Below are positions 32,602-44,284 of a stretch of DNA of 64,000 nucleotides, piece by piece. The notes below the pieces were generated by a model. The model made no database searches. It was not told where the DNA came from and was given only the letters and a program-made list of their open reading frames with translations. The stretch covers positions 34,304,526 through 34,368,525 of the forward strand of contig CM060462.1 of assembly GCA_030544235.1 (NCBI GenBank), in the 5' to 3' direction. The first letter of the stretch is position 1. Each line of letters starts with the position of its first letter. Origin of the DNA: Lepturacanthus savala (lineage: Eukaryota > Chordata > Actinopteri > Scombriformes > Trichiuridae). The position numbers and the translations under genes were made by a program.

Positions 32602-34085
32602 AGCCTGAGCTAAGCAAACCTATTTATGAAAAAAAACAATTGTCTGAATGTTCCTGTTCCTGCCTTAAGTTTGGGTTTGACCATTTTTAACAGCTAAAAT
32701 AAACACAAGGGTTCATTTGTACGCAGTCGTTCACTCATTCAGGAGATCCGGAGTCAAATCTATCGGGTTACTCTGCTACCGTCAAATGTCATGTTTTACA
32801 ACCGTTGGCTTTTATTATGGGCCCTGTGGCTTCTATACAACGGGCCTCACTGTGGAATGCACCATGACTCCCTCCCAGCTCCATGTATGTGTGCGCTCAC
32901 GTCTCCAGCCGCAGTGACACGCTGTGTAATGGAGACAGTTATATCAGGGGCAATGCTCTCTGGCAGCATGGACATGCCACTATGAGTTTATGTTGTTATT
33001 GGAAAAAAACAGAGAGCTGTGCGGCCCAGGGCTGCAGCGTAGCACCTCATCAGTCAGCCCAAAAGCGCAGAGGAGGGATTGTTTAAATTTGGCTCTGTTC
33101 CCCGTCTTGAGTTACATCCAGATGGTCGATGAGAAGTTGAAAGACGGGTTCTCGCTTGGTCAAGCGTTTGGCCGGTTGCGGCTTCAGTTTTTGAAAAGCT
33201 CAGTCACTTCACATGACATCCTATTAGTTTTCCCTTTAAAATAAGTAGAAGAAGAAATGCTCGTAAATTTGCTGTATTGTTGGAGTTCACTGCACAAGGT
33301 CACAGAAATGTGCTCTGGCTTATTTCATGGGAACTGTGTCATCTCTCACTCCAGATGGCCTTCCAAGCCTGCAGGAGAAGTGGTTTCACCTGCGAGGCAA
33401 TCAGAAGTTGGGTCTGTATTCTGAAAAACAAGCTGCCATGTTGTTGGTCATGTGTTATATCACTGAATGTTTCCATATGCCTTTGGAGTTCCACTGTTTC
33501 TTTCTACTTCTACGGCTCACAAACAATGTACCCATTTTTTTTTTCAATTCAAACAAACATGCTGTTTTCATTCAGAGAAGTGCAATTATGTTATTTCCAT
33601 TGTCAACCACTGTCACAAACTAAAGCATCTGGAGTTCAGTGGATGCAAGACAGATGTACAAGGCCGTCTTTTAGTTTGCATGTATAGCAACCCATTAGCC
33701 TATAGGAAACATCTCACAGGGAGACGCTAATTCTCTTGACAGAGAATCTCTGCCTCTGGGCATGAAAACAGTCACCGATCTTCCTGTTTCATGCACTTTG
33801 TGTTGCTCTTTCTTTGAGCTGTCATATTAGTCATATTAAGAAAAAGGAAAAGGTTATTTAATATTGATATTTCAATATAGCTATGATGTTCTTTTAAAAG
33901 CAAATCTATAGTAGCTGATTTTGAAAAAGTCACAGTTCCATTAAGACATTATAGCGATGTACAGCTAATACCCAGCAGGCAGCTCTAACTGTAATCTGTA
34001 CAGCACCAATAGGCTTTTTTCACAGCAGCATATCATAGTAGGATGAAAAGGTGATATCAATGATACTAATTTAGGTTCCATTTAA
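32602..34085. other. No gene recognised
   Basis: The open frame at 33327-33623 follows a fair acceptor (CTCTCACTCCAG near 33354) and reads GLPSLQEKWFHLRG, but no donor of quality ends it. The rest is featureless. Confidence 0.35.
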
Positions 34086-34089
34086 TGTA

Positions 34090-34235
34090 GCAGAGCCTTT
34101 TCAGTGAGTCAACATAACAACACTGTGACTCTGTTTGACCTGAATGGACCAGGAGCTTAATTAGTTTTATTGCTAACATATGTGTGTACCTATTATTTCA
34201 TGTCAGTACGACTGCTGTGAAAAAGGTCAACAGGC
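34090..34235. repeat. Dispersed repeat, pair of 52455-52590
   Basis: CAGTGAGTCAACAT, GTTTGACCTGAATGGACC and GACTGCTGTGAAAAAGGTCA occur in the same order and spacing as TGTGAGTCAACATG, GTTTGACCTGAATGGAACC and GGCTGCTGTGAAAAAGGTCA near 52475-52580. The family is unclassified. Confidence 0.6.
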
Positions 34236-34239
34236 AGAA

Positions 34240-36032
34240 GATGTCTGCAGCAAGAGAGAAAACAACAAGCAGCTAAGGAACAAAGTCTCTGCATTTTTGC
34301 CGACCTGCTCCGTCTGTCCCTCAGGTTCGTTTATTGTCGGGGACGATTCAAAAAGGATAGTGTAGTAAAAATAAAATGAAAACTCAAAACTTCATTACAT
34401 TTAAAAAAAAAAGAAGTGTTTTCTTAGGATAGAAGAACAACAACAATCTTCAAAAGACAATTCAAGTCAAACAATCTACACAAGATGGTTCTTTAAGACT
34501 TCTCATTCTGTAAATGACCAAAATTAAAGACATTTTATCTATAATTCAGATTACCGACCTATAAATAAATGCTGATTCAGTGAGTTAAAGCACAGCTAGA
34601 GCTGCATTTCTGTAAGAAAGATACTATATAAATAAAGTTATTATTACGATTAGTCATCATTTTTTTTGTAAAGCTTAGCTTATGTTTTAATTTTAGTTCG
34701 TGAAAATGTTATTCCTTCTGATGTCTTTTGGAACATTTAAAATGTTTATACAAATAAAAATGAATTATTAATTCACTCCCTGCCTGACGAAGGGATTGAC
34801 ATTGTTTTAGAGCCCTGCCTGGACATTAGAGGAACTTCACCTTTTGTCACTTCCATCTTGGCTTCATTTTTCAGCCAAGGGGGGTTGCTGCTTCATATTT
34901 ATCAAGCATTAAGAGACAAATCCCAAAGACCCCATATTGAAATCCCCATAGACCCAAAGTTAAAATGCCCAACTTTTTGGAGCCCATGAGACAGTGAAAT
35001 AACGGGTCACAAGATGTCTCCAGGATGCAACATGTGAGTGAGTCTGAGAAGCCAGATGACACTGACGTTAATGATGATGATGATGGGGCAGGAGTGTGAC
35101 CTGGAGGAAGAGGAGGAGGAGGAGGCAGGAAGTTCCTGGAACAAATAGACTGGAGAGACAGAGTAAGGCGACAGACTGAGAGAAAAAAGAATTCAAAAAT
35201 GGAGCCGAACTGTGGTGACACCACAAGCGAATATAAGTCTAAGTCCTAGACTCTGGTAGACAGGAGAAACAGAGTCAGACTAGAACGAAACGTGAGACAA
35301 AATGGCACAGAGCTGATGGATGAGGAGAAATAAAGTTACAGTGCAAAAATAAATCATAAGGAAAATAATAATGTTGTGAAATGTTGTGCATGTTTTGTCT
35401 ATTGAATTAATCTTTATTTGTATAAAAACATTTAAATTCCCTAGAAAAATGTACTGACATTGCTATAATAGAAATAATCAGGTTTAAAATTACAGAACTC
35501 TACTGTTATATATTTTTAGTTTATCACATATTTGTATCTAAACATGTTCAATGTTATTCTATATTTAATGGTATTCCAACACTATTCCTTTTTACATTAA
35601 TGTAAATGTTATGTATGTTTATTTATAGTAGAACAGTATATATAAATTTGTACAGATTTATTTTACAGTGTAGCTGAGAAGTACTGTATGTGAGGACAGA
35701 GCGTGGGACGACTACTGAAATCAGCTGTGATACCAATAATGTTGTGTTTGAGCCGATTCTGAGAATTCTTCATATAACACTGGTCCTTCACACCAGCCAT
35801 ATTCCAAAGTAAATAATATGGCTGGTACTGCTATATTGACCATGAGAAATATTTGTGTAGCACTAACATAACCAACTCTGCACTTATCCAACCGCCCTGA
35901 GTCGTCACACAATTGTGAAATGAAGTTAACACTAGAATCTTTGTCATCACTACTTCCCATGTCTTGACACATAAATGTGGTTTGGTGGAAACTGCAGATG
36001 TTAGGAAGTTCAGTGGTGTGTCACTCTGGGTT
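34240..36032. other. No gene recognised
   Basis: AT-rich to 34780. A purine-rich GAGGAAGAGGAGGAGGAGGA tract lies at 35103. The 117-codon minus frame at 34871-35224 has no family features and a low-complexity proline run. Confidence 0.4.
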
Positions 36033-36073
36033 CAGGCTAGTCTGGACTCATAACCTGAGTCCAGACTAGCCTG
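36033..36073. repeat. Perfect 18-bp hairpin
   Basis: CAGGCTAGTCTGGACTCA (36033-36050), loop TAACC, then the exact reverse complement TGAGTCCAGACTAGCCTG (36056-36073). No mismatch in the stem. Confidence 0.95.
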
Positions 36074-36089
36074 TCTTTCAGCTTTCCCA

Positions 36090-36500
36090 TAGAAAAACTA
36101 CACTAATAAACATTGCTGTGAAATTTGCAATTTTTATTCATAAACACTGTAATGTTACTGGAAACAATTATTACAACAACTTGCTGTATATTTTACAATA
36201 AATCACAGTAATCAAAGAGTTATTATACTATAATACAGTCAATTATATTCACCCAATACTGCAACTAAAATAACAGTATTTATTATTTTTTTTTTATTTT
36301 ACAGTTAATCACCTACCTACACATAGTGTAAATACAACTGAAATTACATAATCTTTATTTTTTATTTGACAGTAAATAATACTACTGTAAACAGAAGTAC
36401 TGTACTTCTACTGTAAATATATATATATATACAGTAACATTCTAGATAAGCCAGTAGGTTACTATAAATTTTAAGGTAACGGTTTTAAAGAGTAAAGTAG
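36090..36500. repeat. Decayed ACTGTAAAT/TTTACAGT-rich teleost repeat
   Basis: TATTTTACAATAAATCACAG, ATTTTACAGTTAATCA, TACTGTAAATATATATATAT and ACAGTAACATTCTAGATAAG are shared with a widespread fish repeat rich in ACTGTAAA motifs. Boundaries are approximate. Confidence 0.45.
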
Positions 36501-36716
36501 AATTATACTGAAGCTGAGTGTTAATTCTAGAGTATGGAATAGTTCTAAGTCTCTCTCATATCATGTGCAAAAAATGTAGAAACTGACCTGTGTTTTTCAA
36601 ATGTGCAAAATAACACACCTTATTCAGTTAGTACTTCTGCTTAAATGAATATGCAAGATGGGGCATTTCCACCCAAGTGTGCAAAATACTGGAAACAATT
36701 ACTGTGATGAGACTGC

Positions 36717-36802
36717 GTCTAAATCAGTGGTTCTCAACCTTTTTTGAACAAACACCCCCCGCATGAGCGGTACCACCCTCGTTGAGAAACCCTTGTCTAA
36801 AT
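36717..36802. mobile_element. 70-bp hAT deletion derivative with perfect 8-bp target duplication
   Basis: GTCTAAAT at 36717-36724 and again at 36795-36802 flank a 70-bp element. It starts CAGTGGTTCTCAACC and ends in CGTTGAGAAACCCTT (11 of 15 bases paired as inverted terminals). The terminus and the 8-bp duplication are diagnostic of hAT transposons. Almost the whole interior is deleted. Confidence 0.8.
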
Positions 36803-38290
36803 TGAATAGGTTTTAACGGAAGGTACAAACAGTTCCATAGAATTGTGCACAAATGTCTGCCGTTATTGTAGCATGGAGGAAATATTGGCACAATGAAAAG
36901 ATTTCTTAGTTTCATTCGAATAAGAAATCATGCAGAAAAACATCTTTTATATGCAAGATGTTATAGGATTGGAGTCTAATCGTGGCTGTTTCCCCCGGTG
37001 CTGTGATCCAAGCAGCTGGGATATGAGCATTGTAAAGTTGAAGGAATCAGCATTTATAAAAAAAAAAAAAAAAAAAAAAATTAAAGATGCTCATTCTAAA
37101 TCTTTCTAATTGTCTTTGGTGGCAAAAAATCATTCTCAGAAACATATTTCCTGCGGTTGCAGGTTTTTTTTGTCATATTCAAATGTTTTTAGTGCAGCTC
37201 ATCAAAATGTTGATTTGCCTCTTCCACTTTCTCTAATTCCATGGGGTCAAATTTCATTTTGCATTTGCAAACACAACTGTTGCCCGACTATACTCTCCAT
37301 GGAAACCATTAGAACATGCAAAACCGTCATTTAAATACTGCTGTCTCCACTGCTTTTGCACCTGTTGTCATTTACACAGTCATTCTTCGTCAATCACCCA
37401 CGAAATGTCCATCCGCCACACTCACAATCTGTTAGAATGCAGACACAATTTAATAGTTTAGTACATAGTGCTATGACATCATATCATTTCTAAACCCTAG
37501 CCTGTATATATTAATGCATCTGAACACTACTTTCATATTAAAACAGCACACTCGGCTGTAGGACACTCGGACAGGGACAAGTCAGACTCTCCATTCAGAC
37601 GCAGTCACAAGATATTTAACTGGTTTCACTGAGACTCATCCATCATGGTGGTGGCTGTCTTTAGTGGAGAGGAGCACATTTCCCTTTCCACTTTTGTCTG
37701 TAAGATGAACAGCTCTTCTGGCTCAGTTCCAGCTCTCATGTCATTTCTCTCTCTCTCTCTCTGTACTGTTGGAAGACACCACTGATGGCTGTATAACTTC
37801 AAGCTGTTGGCTTTTAGCTTGAAGCGCATTGTTGCAGAGGGATTAATGCTGATGGCATGGACGTTGCCGATACATAGATTAAAGAAGCCCAGCTTCTATT
37901 TTTAAAAGTAACCCTTTCAATGTACCAAAGTGAGCGGCCTTCTTTGAAATACGTGAGTGTAAACCCCCCCCACACATCATCATCACCACACCACATATTT
38001 CCTACTAATGAAGACAGCGTGCACATGTCCAAAAGGCTCTTTCTTTATCCCTGAAGAGCAAAGGCTTTTGTAGTAATCTATATGTTAATTGCTTCGCTAC
38101 AATATAATCTGCCCACAGTAGAAGAAAACAGTTTGTTGTAAACTGCTATTTGTAAATCCTGATAAAATATTGTTGTTTGTTTGACAGAAAATTGCTTCTA
38201 TTGTCAAGGCAAAGAGGATGATATTGTTCAAGGTTGAACTGTATCCTGTATATAAAAGAAAAAGAAAAAAAACCTATTTGAATCATGTCT
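36803..38290. other. No gene recognised; poly(A) run
   Basis: A run of about 22 A ends at 37080. Positions 37100-37340 look single-copy. A small CT tract lies at 37747-37762. No exon is supported. Confidence 0.4.
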
Positions 38291-38292
38291 AA

Positions 38293-38790
38293 AGCACACG
38301 TGTCAAACTCAAGGACGAATCCGGCCTGCCACCTTATTTCATGTGGCTTGTGAGAGCTTGAAAGAATTGCGCAATTTAACCCTTACATTTCTGGATCTGC
38401 TTTACAGCTGCTATAAAATTTTTTATTATTTTCCACTTTTTTTCTTAAATCTAATAACCAACTTCAGCCCACATCATAACTACTGAATAATGGTTCATTT
38501 TCAGAGTTGTCAGCCTTTAAATGAGAGTTTCTTTAAACAGTTTTTTAAAAGGAAAAAAAACAACACAGAAAATAAACATATTTGTTTTATTGTGCCATTT
38601 ACATCTATATACACATAAACTTATTTCTCAATACAGACACAGACACCACCCTTCCATATCCAAACTCACTTTTTTTTTTCTCTTGTGCTAAAATGACCTG
38701 CAAAATTCAGTATGATGATAATCCTTCCATTTCTCTGCTTTCCACTAGGGGCATCTTTGTTCTTCAGGGCAAAATGTGAACATGTCTCAA
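38293..38790. mobile_element. hAT-type element, left end
   Basis: AGCACACGTGTCAAACTCAA, then ATCCGGCCTGCCACCTTATT and TCATGTGGCTTGTGAGAGC, resembles the GTGTCAAACTC...GGCC start of a common hAT family. The right terminus is not found and the end coordinate is approximate. Confidence 0.45.
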
Positions 38791-38994
38791 TCAGCTGGAA
38801 AACAGTAAAAACTACAATTATGAAGCCAGGGTTTCACAGCCATGGGACAAAAAATGTCCTTGATGGACACCAGTGTGTCAATTTGGATTAAAAGTGTATT
38901 ATAGACCTGTTTTAAAGTGATTTTTATGCTGATTAATAGAAAAACACTATTAAAAAGGAATCATAACTGAAACCACTAGATAGCACATCATCAG

Positions 38995-39214
38995 TTTCAC
39001 ATGTAAAATGTGGATCTGGAAAGTAACTATATGAAATATATGTAATGTATTGGACTAGAAAGTACAATATTTCCCTTTCAAATGGAGTGGAGTGGAAGTA
39101 GAAAGTAGCATTAAATGCAAATAAATTGCAAGTACCTCAAAATTGTACTTCAGTGGACTGCAGTATTTGAATGATGTAATTACCGTACTTTTCTTACTTT
39201 TCTTTCCACCACTG
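38995..39214. mobile_element. CAGTGGTGG-family fragment, right end
   Basis: GTACAATATTTCCCTTTCAA, TGGAGTGGAGTGGAAGTAG and GTACCTCAAAATTGTACTTC are followed by a TTTCCACCACTG terminus near 39203-39214. Confidence 0.65.
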
Positions 39215-39905
39215 CATATCAGTATAATCTAGAATAAAATGTGTCATTGTGCCACTTCAGAATGAAGTAGAGAAGTGTAAAATCATATTCAATGAATGAA
39301 ATATATCACTATGGCAACCAAGCCATTGGTGTAATAAACACTACCTTGTGGGGACACTACCTTGCACTGGACTCTTGGCAGTAGCCTTAATTAGCATATC
39401 ATTATCATTATATCAGTGGGTTTGAATCCCTCTTAAATAAACCATTTCGCTGTCACACCTAGAAAAATGATGGAGGAGACAGAGGCGACAGATTTGTGAT
39501 CACCAAACTGCTCTGGAGCCTGTGATTAATGGCTGCTGAGGTGACAGGACAGGGTGAGGCTTCATTCTGCTCTTAACTTGACCTTTCTTCCTGCCTCTCA
39601 GTGCTCATAATGAATCATCGTCTGGTAGCGAGGTGGTGAGTGCTGAGCCAGTAAAACCATGGCTGATTAATGAATAAGATGCTTGTCTGTCATACAATAT
39701 TTCGAGCTGCTTTTGATGCTGTATCGTTTAAGTTAGGAGCTAATTTACATTTGCTCAAGTACTGTACTTAACATTTTTTCATGCTTGTGCATGAATATTT
39801 AACCCTCTATTGCACAGTGATGCTATATGGCAACAATTACTTTATCTTTATTTTTGTCTAAAAAGCTGTGATATAAAATCTATTGTTTTTACAGTTCAGC
39901 ATTGA
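39215..39905. other. No gene recognised
   Basis: GCTCAAGTACTGTACTTAAC at about 39754 is a further scrap of the CAGTGGTGG family. Nothing else was identified. Confidence 0.4.
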
Positions 39906-39944
39906 AAGTTATGAAATTTACTTTCAATGTAAATTTCATAACTT
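39906..39944. repeat. Perfect 16-bp hairpin with an alternative fold
   Basis: AAGTTATGAAATTTAC (39906-39921), loop TTTCAAT, then GTAAATTTCATAACTT (39929-39944). ATTGAAAGT (39901-39909) can instead pair with ACTTTCAAT (39920-39928), so two folds compete. Confidence 0.9.
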
Positions 39945-40056
39945 GGACATTTAACCATGGACATTTGACATGTGAATATCATTGTCTCACAACCAAAGGT
40001 TGCCTTTTATTCAAAATTTTAGAAAATTTTCACCAAATAAAAAAATGGAACTCACT

Positions 40057-40273
40057 ATCTAGGACAGGGATGTCAAATTGCAATAATGGTGGGTGCAGGT
40101 CTTTGTTCCAACCAAGGAGTCACACACCTGATTCTTGATTCTACTAATCAACCACTAGAGCCCCCGCTAAGGACCTTCATTAGTAGAATCGGGTGTGTGA
40201 CTCCATGGTTGGAACGAAAACCTGCACCCACACCGGCCCTCCAGGATTGAAGTTTGACACCCCTGATCTACGA
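40057..40273. mobile_element. Foldback hAT MITE with 8-bp target duplication
   Basis: The element at 40065-40265 starts CAGGGATGTCAAATTG and ends GTTTGACACCCCTG. ATCTAGGA (40057-40064) and ATCTACGA (40266-40273) form an 8-bp target duplication with one mismatch. The interior is a long inverted repeat: GGGTGCAGGT, TTGTTCCAACCA and GGAGTCACACACCTGATTCT on the left pair with AATCGGGTGTGTGACTCC, TGGTTGGAACGA and ACCTGCACCC on the right. Confidence 0.85.
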
Positions 40274-40464
40274 TAAGTAAACTTTATTATTGTTTTTACA
40301 TTTACCGGTAATACATTTTGATGTTATAAGATGTTTTTTTCTAATATGCTAAGAAAGATTTGTTTGACTCTAATGTGGTCCACTTTCACACTTGCCAACC
40401 AAAGATGCAGATTTGATACAATGGATAATATGTCAAGCTTTTTTAAAATACAAATTAGATGAGA

Positions 40465-40772
40465 CTGATGGTTTCAACCTTTTTATTTTTGGGTGTCAGC
40501 AGTGTGTAGTCCATTTCACATGAGGTCATATTTCCAGCACATAGAGATAATTTCCCCTTTAAACCTCTCACATGGTTTCATTTCAGTAAATGTTCAAATG
40601 ATCCAATATTTCGCTAAAAATCAAAGATTAGAGAAAAAGTCCAAAAGTGAAAACAGATTTTTGTATCGGAACTTTGTTTGTTCTTTTTTCCTCTCCATTA
40701 ATCATCTCATGATCACTCACATTTATCTGATGACCCTTTGGAGGGGCTTGACCCCTAAGTTGGGAACCACTG
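40465..40772. mobile_element. hAT-type MITE
   Basis: The left end is CTGATGGTTTCAACC and the right end GTTGGGAACCACTG at 40772. GATGACCCTTTGGAGGGGCT and TGACCCCTAAG are the usual subterminal sequence. The target duplication is not clear. Confidence 0.7.
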
Positions 40773-40774
40773 GA

Positions 40775-40987
40775 CTAAACTAGTTGAAACTAGCTCTGCC
40801 TCCAGCAGCTACAACAGTACTATTACATGCTGCTTATACAGTGATGCAGTACTTAGTCGACAAAATCAAACTCATTACATTTATGGACTTTTACATATAA
40901 TTTTTCATGCATTCAATTACTTATAATGGGGTACTTTTACTGTTTTTGTGCTTTTACTATAGTACCTGAGTACTTCTTCCACCACTG
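40775..40987. mobile_element. CAGTGGTGG-family fragment, right end
   Basis: CCTCCAGCAGCTACAACAGT, GTACTTTTACTGTTTTTGTG and a GTACTTCTTCCACCACTG terminus closing at 40987 match the right part of this family. It lies directly beside the hAT element ending at 40772. Confidence 0.7.
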
Positions 40988-41060
40988 CTGAGCACATATT
41001 TTACACATAATTGCCCAGATGAAAAAATTACATTTTGTACACAATTTCTTAGGGTTGCTA

Positions 41061-41062
<2 letters not shown>

Positions 41063-41129
<67 letters not shown>
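41063..41129. repeat. (TG)n microsatellite
   Basis: About 33 uninterrupted TG units. The CA-coded frames on the other strand arise from it. Confidence 0.97.
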
Positions 41130-41131
<2 letters not shown>

Positions 41132-41134
41132 CAT

Positions 41135-41680
41135 GGGAACCAGCTGTCTGTACTGTGAGCACCCTTTTCACAGAGGGCTTGCGTCCAGGGATCACTGCTG
41201 GGTTGTGCATGTTCGAGCTGCCTGTTGTGTGATTGTTTTTTAGACAATTGTGTCCTGTAATAGGACAGACACAGCGTCTGCGTCTCTGAGGCCCCCCCAT
41301 CACCCCCCACCCCCACCCCCCATCCCACCCTGGCATAGCTGTCAGAGGCATGGCTCTGTGCCCTGGCATGCAACATGCCATCTTCCTGGCACATCCTCCT
41401 GTTGTGGGACTGAGGCCAACTGGGGCTCCTCCGATCATTGTGGTTGTCCACTCTTCAGATGCCTGGAAGGGGGCTTTCCCACCTGTTCAATGGGAACCTG
41501 AAGTGAACCTCCGGTAGCCCCCATATGTCACCCAGATTCACACCTTCCATTCTCCACAGCATCTTTATTACCAGCATCGTAGACAAGGTCATACAAAAAA
41601 AAAGTGCACAGAATATCACACACTAAATAAGTGTCTGTATTTAATGAACTGTTTCTGCCTTCTTGACCAGGTCACTCTTG
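41135..41680. other. No gene recognised
   Basis: A C-rich patch at 41290-41330 gives overlapping proline- and glycine-rich frames on both strands, which argues for composition and not coding. Confidence 0.4.
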
Positions 41681-41767
41681 TCCTTTGTTAAGATTCCTTC
41701 ACTGTTCATTAGTCAGGAGGTTTTTATCCTCTCTCTCTCTGTCTCTCTCTCTCTCTATTTCTCTCTA

Positions 41768-41823
<56 letters not shown>

Positions 41824-42585
41824 ACATAAACAGATCTGCTGGAAAAAAAACAGTAAAAATTGAATGAAGCAAATTCAAGTTAAAAATCTGTGTTTCTCTG
41901 ATGCTCTTCTGCACCGCTACCTGTAGTAATACTAATGTTTCCTCAGATTACTGCTCTAATAACTTAAAATCCAGACATTCAGTCACTAGAATGCTTTGTC
42001 CTCTATTGCATATGTCGCCATATGGCAACACCATGCAGACTTTGTCATATAGGGCTCTTTTAATTTTGGTCCAGGATGTACTGGGATATTAAGGTTCAGA
42101 GCAACGACAACGTTTTTGTCACCCCATATAAAAGAAATGGAAGCAATATATCCTGGTCATGTGATGTGATTTTTTTTGTCCTTCAAAGTAAAAGACAATT
42201 TTTTCAAATAAACAATAAATATGGATTTCATATCACTGCCTTTTATTAATATCGAGCTAAAGTAATTGTTGTCATATGGCAATACTATGCAAAAAAGGGT
42301 TAAAGATAGTTAAAAGATTACCAAGATGTAAAAAGTGTATTGTAAAAATAAGGTCAATTAACGACACCTTCCTGTTGACTGATACATGCACGCAGGTGAA
42401 ATTGAACAGCAGCCATCTCTTGTTTAGATTAAAATTGGTTAAAATAATGTTTGTTTTAAATATTTGGGATAATAGAACTACACAATGCAAACATATTTAA
42501 TTTAGTCATTTTTATTGTTTTATTCCATTTTATACACATTTTAATCTGGAAAAGTAACATTCTGACTTTAAGTGATTTATCAGGC
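41680..42585 (-). repeat. Inverted copy of the 534-bp family, with CT tract
   Basis: TCAGGAGGTTTTTATCC is the reverse complement of the CCTCCTAAATG/AAAAACCTCCTGA region at 16205. ACAGATCTGCTGG, TGAATGAAGCAAATTCAAGT and TAAAAATCTGTGTTTCTCTG follow. CTGACTGATACATGC-like (42378) and TACACATTTTAATCTGG-like (42531) landmarks are shared with 58395-58790. A (CT)n microsatellite has expanded inside it at 41728-41821. Boundaries are approximate. Confidence 0.55.
41728..41821. repeat. (CT)n microsatellite
   Basis: Interrupted CT repeat, pure over the last 40 bases. Confidence 0.95.
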
Positions 42586-42704
42586 CAAAAATAATTTCTT
42601 CACACTTGGTGTATGTGAAGGCTGCACAGTGTCATCTGTGACATTGATTGGATGAGCAGTTTTTTTGACAAGGCAGCAAGTAGAACCAGGGATGTAGTTA
42701 TCAT

Positions 42705-42705
<1 letters not shown>

Positions 42706-42741
<36 letters not shown>
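42706..42741. repeat. Poly(C) run of 36
   Basis: Thirty-six consecutive C. The complementary strand is poly(G). It is unusually long for a C/G homopolymer. Confidence 0.9.
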
Positions 42742-42742
<1 letters not shown>

Positions 42743-44053
42743 AAAGAGCACTAGCTCACTAAAAGAGTGAAGTTAGTCAGTTCTGGCATCATTATTTGGT
42801 TTAACTTTGACAATCGGTTCATCCCACATTTAAATTATTTGATTCATTTCCATAGCGAGTATTCCCTACCACAATGCACCATTTTTATTTTACTATATTA
42901 CAATGCAAATGCATCAGTTTTAAAGAAAAACTGAGGATTTCAGCCATAAATTATTCTAATTACATCCATGGTGGTGGTTTTAGTTTGCATTTTTGGATTG
43001 GCTCCATTAATCGGACATTTACTATAGCCGGTTATGAAATCTTTTCTGCCCTGACCTGAACAAATAAGCTCTGACATTAATAAACAAATTAAAGCCAAAG
43101 CGATACAACATTAAATGTACAAACACATGAATACTTCACAAACAGCGAGTGGAACTGCTCAGTTAGCTGCAACACTGATTCCTTTCTGTCAACGCAGTTT
43201 GTATTTGGCATGTGTGGTAATGAGTTTCCACTTTCCTCTTGACATATTAAATATTTTGCAGTTTTTAAACGGTGCACCAGCAATTCTGGCACAGGGAGTC
43301 TGCCTCTTTGGAGCGCTGTTACTCCTCTCATGTTGCTTTGAAAGCTCATATAGCTAAATGCGAATTGCCAGACCTCTTGTGTTGATATAGCTGAAAAACA
43401 CTGTCAATTGGCAGAAAACCTAATTTGACTCATCTTTGTGGCTGTTTGCAGATGAAAATAAGTTCCTTCAGAAGTCCTTTTCATGCTATTTTTCCTGTAG
43501 AAATAATCTTTGATATTAACATTGTGGAAATAATCTCCTTTATGTATTACAGCATGTGAAACATGACATACAGGGTTAAGAAAACAGTAAACGAGTGATT
43601 CCTGATTGATTCCCGAAGTCAGTCTATAAAGTCTAGAACAGTAATTTTTTTTTGAAGTACATATAGATTTAAATGTTTAACATTGACAGAAATGGCTGCA
43701 CTCAAATTATATCACAATCTTGGTTGCTATACAGTAAAGATGAGACTTTATTCATCCCAGGGGGGATGTATAGTGCATCGCTGTGAAGTGGCAGCTGCTT
43801 CTTCCAAAACGAAGAATCTTCTGCTCAGATCACTCCAACAGTCACTAAACGATATGAACAAAATTCTTCTTTAAGGATCTCAAGAGGTTTATCCTTCTAA
43901 TTCTCAATGCCTAATATAAATCGAATATAAAATGCAAGAACTAAATTGTACCTTCACCTCCATGGATCTCAGCTTTAGTTTTAGTGTATGGCAAGTTGTC
44001 AGTGTTTGACAGATTCAACACCATTTCAGAACGGAAGTTTCAGACGGGTGCAC
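42742..44053. other. No gene recognised
   Basis: Positions 42960-43350 look single-copy (TCCATTAATCGGACATTTAC, CTCTGACATTAATAAACAAA). No exon is supported. Confidence 0.4.
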
Positions 44054-44284
44054 TTAAAGGTCCCACATCTGCATTTTTCTCAGTTTTATTTGAAGATTTT
44101 CTTTTTTAAAGACATTTAATTGGGTTTTGTTATTGTTTTTTTCAGCACAAGCAGTATAAGTTATACAAGAAAAAAAAAAGTAAAATTGTCATATTAAAAT
44201 AAAAATACAGCTGCAGTTCATCTCCAGACATCAGTATGTACTCCTATGTTGAGGATATTCAGTCATCAGTAGCCCCTTATATTC

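Noticed and set aside
33277..33687. 136-codon plus-strand frame
   Set aside because: No motif, a second overlapping plus frame of similar length, and no donor matching the acceptor near 33354.
40937..41451. Histidine/threonine-repeat and proline-rich frames on both strands
   Set aside because: They are produced by the (TG)n tract and a C-rich patch; no family motif.
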